From Desulfolutivibrio sulfoxidireducens (GTDB taxonomy: Bacteria > Desulfobacterota > Desulfovibrionia > Desulfovibrionales > Desulfovibrionaceae): 64,000 nt of DNA. Made by a program: the position numbers and the translations under genes. Of the stretch, positions 63,940 through 64,000 are shown piece after piece. A model generated the notes under the pieces. The model was not told where the DNA came from and made no database searches. It worked only from the letters and a program-made list of their open reading frames with translations. Position 1 is the first letter of the stretch, and each line of letters begins with the position of its first letter. The stretch spans positions 2,330,001 to 2,394,000 of the forward strand of contig NZ_CP045508.1 in assembly GCF_013376475.1 (NCBI RefSeq), read 5' to 3'.

Positions 63940-64000
63940 GATTCCCTCCTGATGGGTCCATGCGGCGCATGGCCGGCGGACGGATAGCCGAGGCGGCGCG

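Overview
The window is GC-rich bacterial chromosome. Gene content points to the Desulfovibrionaceae (Desulfobacterota). Signs are a CheY/CheZ pair, a NIL-domain ferredoxin, an Isf-like iron-sulfur flavoprotein, PiT and Na/Pi transporters, an Fe-S type PurF, and intergenic repeat elements that in my recollection resemble those of Desulfovibrio genomes. This assignment is inference from gene content; only the first ~150 nt of a 16S rRNA gene are visible.

Layout. 1-840: 5' end of a 16S gene (minus strand, running out of the window) and its leader. 838-5324: asnS, an ATC-hydrolase-like gene, ftsY, cheY. 5412-10418: minus-strand operon carB-purF-small hypothetical. 10773-13145: Na/Pi transporter and a hicAB toxin-antitoxin module with a clear promoter-operator. 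13399-19987: plus-strand envelope/motility run ileS, lspA, PLDc_N membrane protein, cpoB/ybgF-like lipoprotein, NIL-ferredoxin, PilZ-like protein, cheZ. 19986-21245: tandem repeats and an AT-richer gene-free stretch. 21246-29393: giant RTX/Calx-beta/VWA protein with its type I secretion HlyD and HlyB-like genes on the opposite strand. 29612-33226: Mla/Pqi-type lipid transport operon. 33680-40435: Nif11-like small protein, PiT transporter, K+ channel, two SH3b lipoproteins, a thioredoxin-reductase-like flavoprotein, tRNA-Met, Nif3-like and zinc-ribbon proteins. 40504-42771: RNase P RNA, ispDF, a hypothetical gene. 42825-52211: full-length Lhr helicase, pdxA, glgB, glgA. 52296-57947: Nudix, GT9, Fe-S flavoprotein, solute-binding protein, TsaC, GT2. 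58071-61952: a small accessory island. 62290-63939: Tim44-like protein and NTF2-like protein.

The most unusual part is the accessory island. An AT-rich 785-codon gene on the minus strand carries an HsdR-N-like PD-(D/E)xK nuclease fused to a P-loop ATPase with a DNID Walker B and a conserved SVRENTF block, driven by a near-perfect promoter. Beside it lie a truncated HigB-like toxin joined to the C-terminus of a tyrosine recombinase, an intact RelB/YafQ-type toxin-antitoxin pair, and two degenerate tRNA-Arg 3'-end-like sequences in the same orientation. This looks like the eroded remains of tRNA-targeted integrative elements that kept a possible single-gene anti-phage system.

A second structural observation is a composite intergenic element present twice (2286-2502 and 47462-47660). 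The hairpin sequences differ between the copies while the stems stay perfectly paired.
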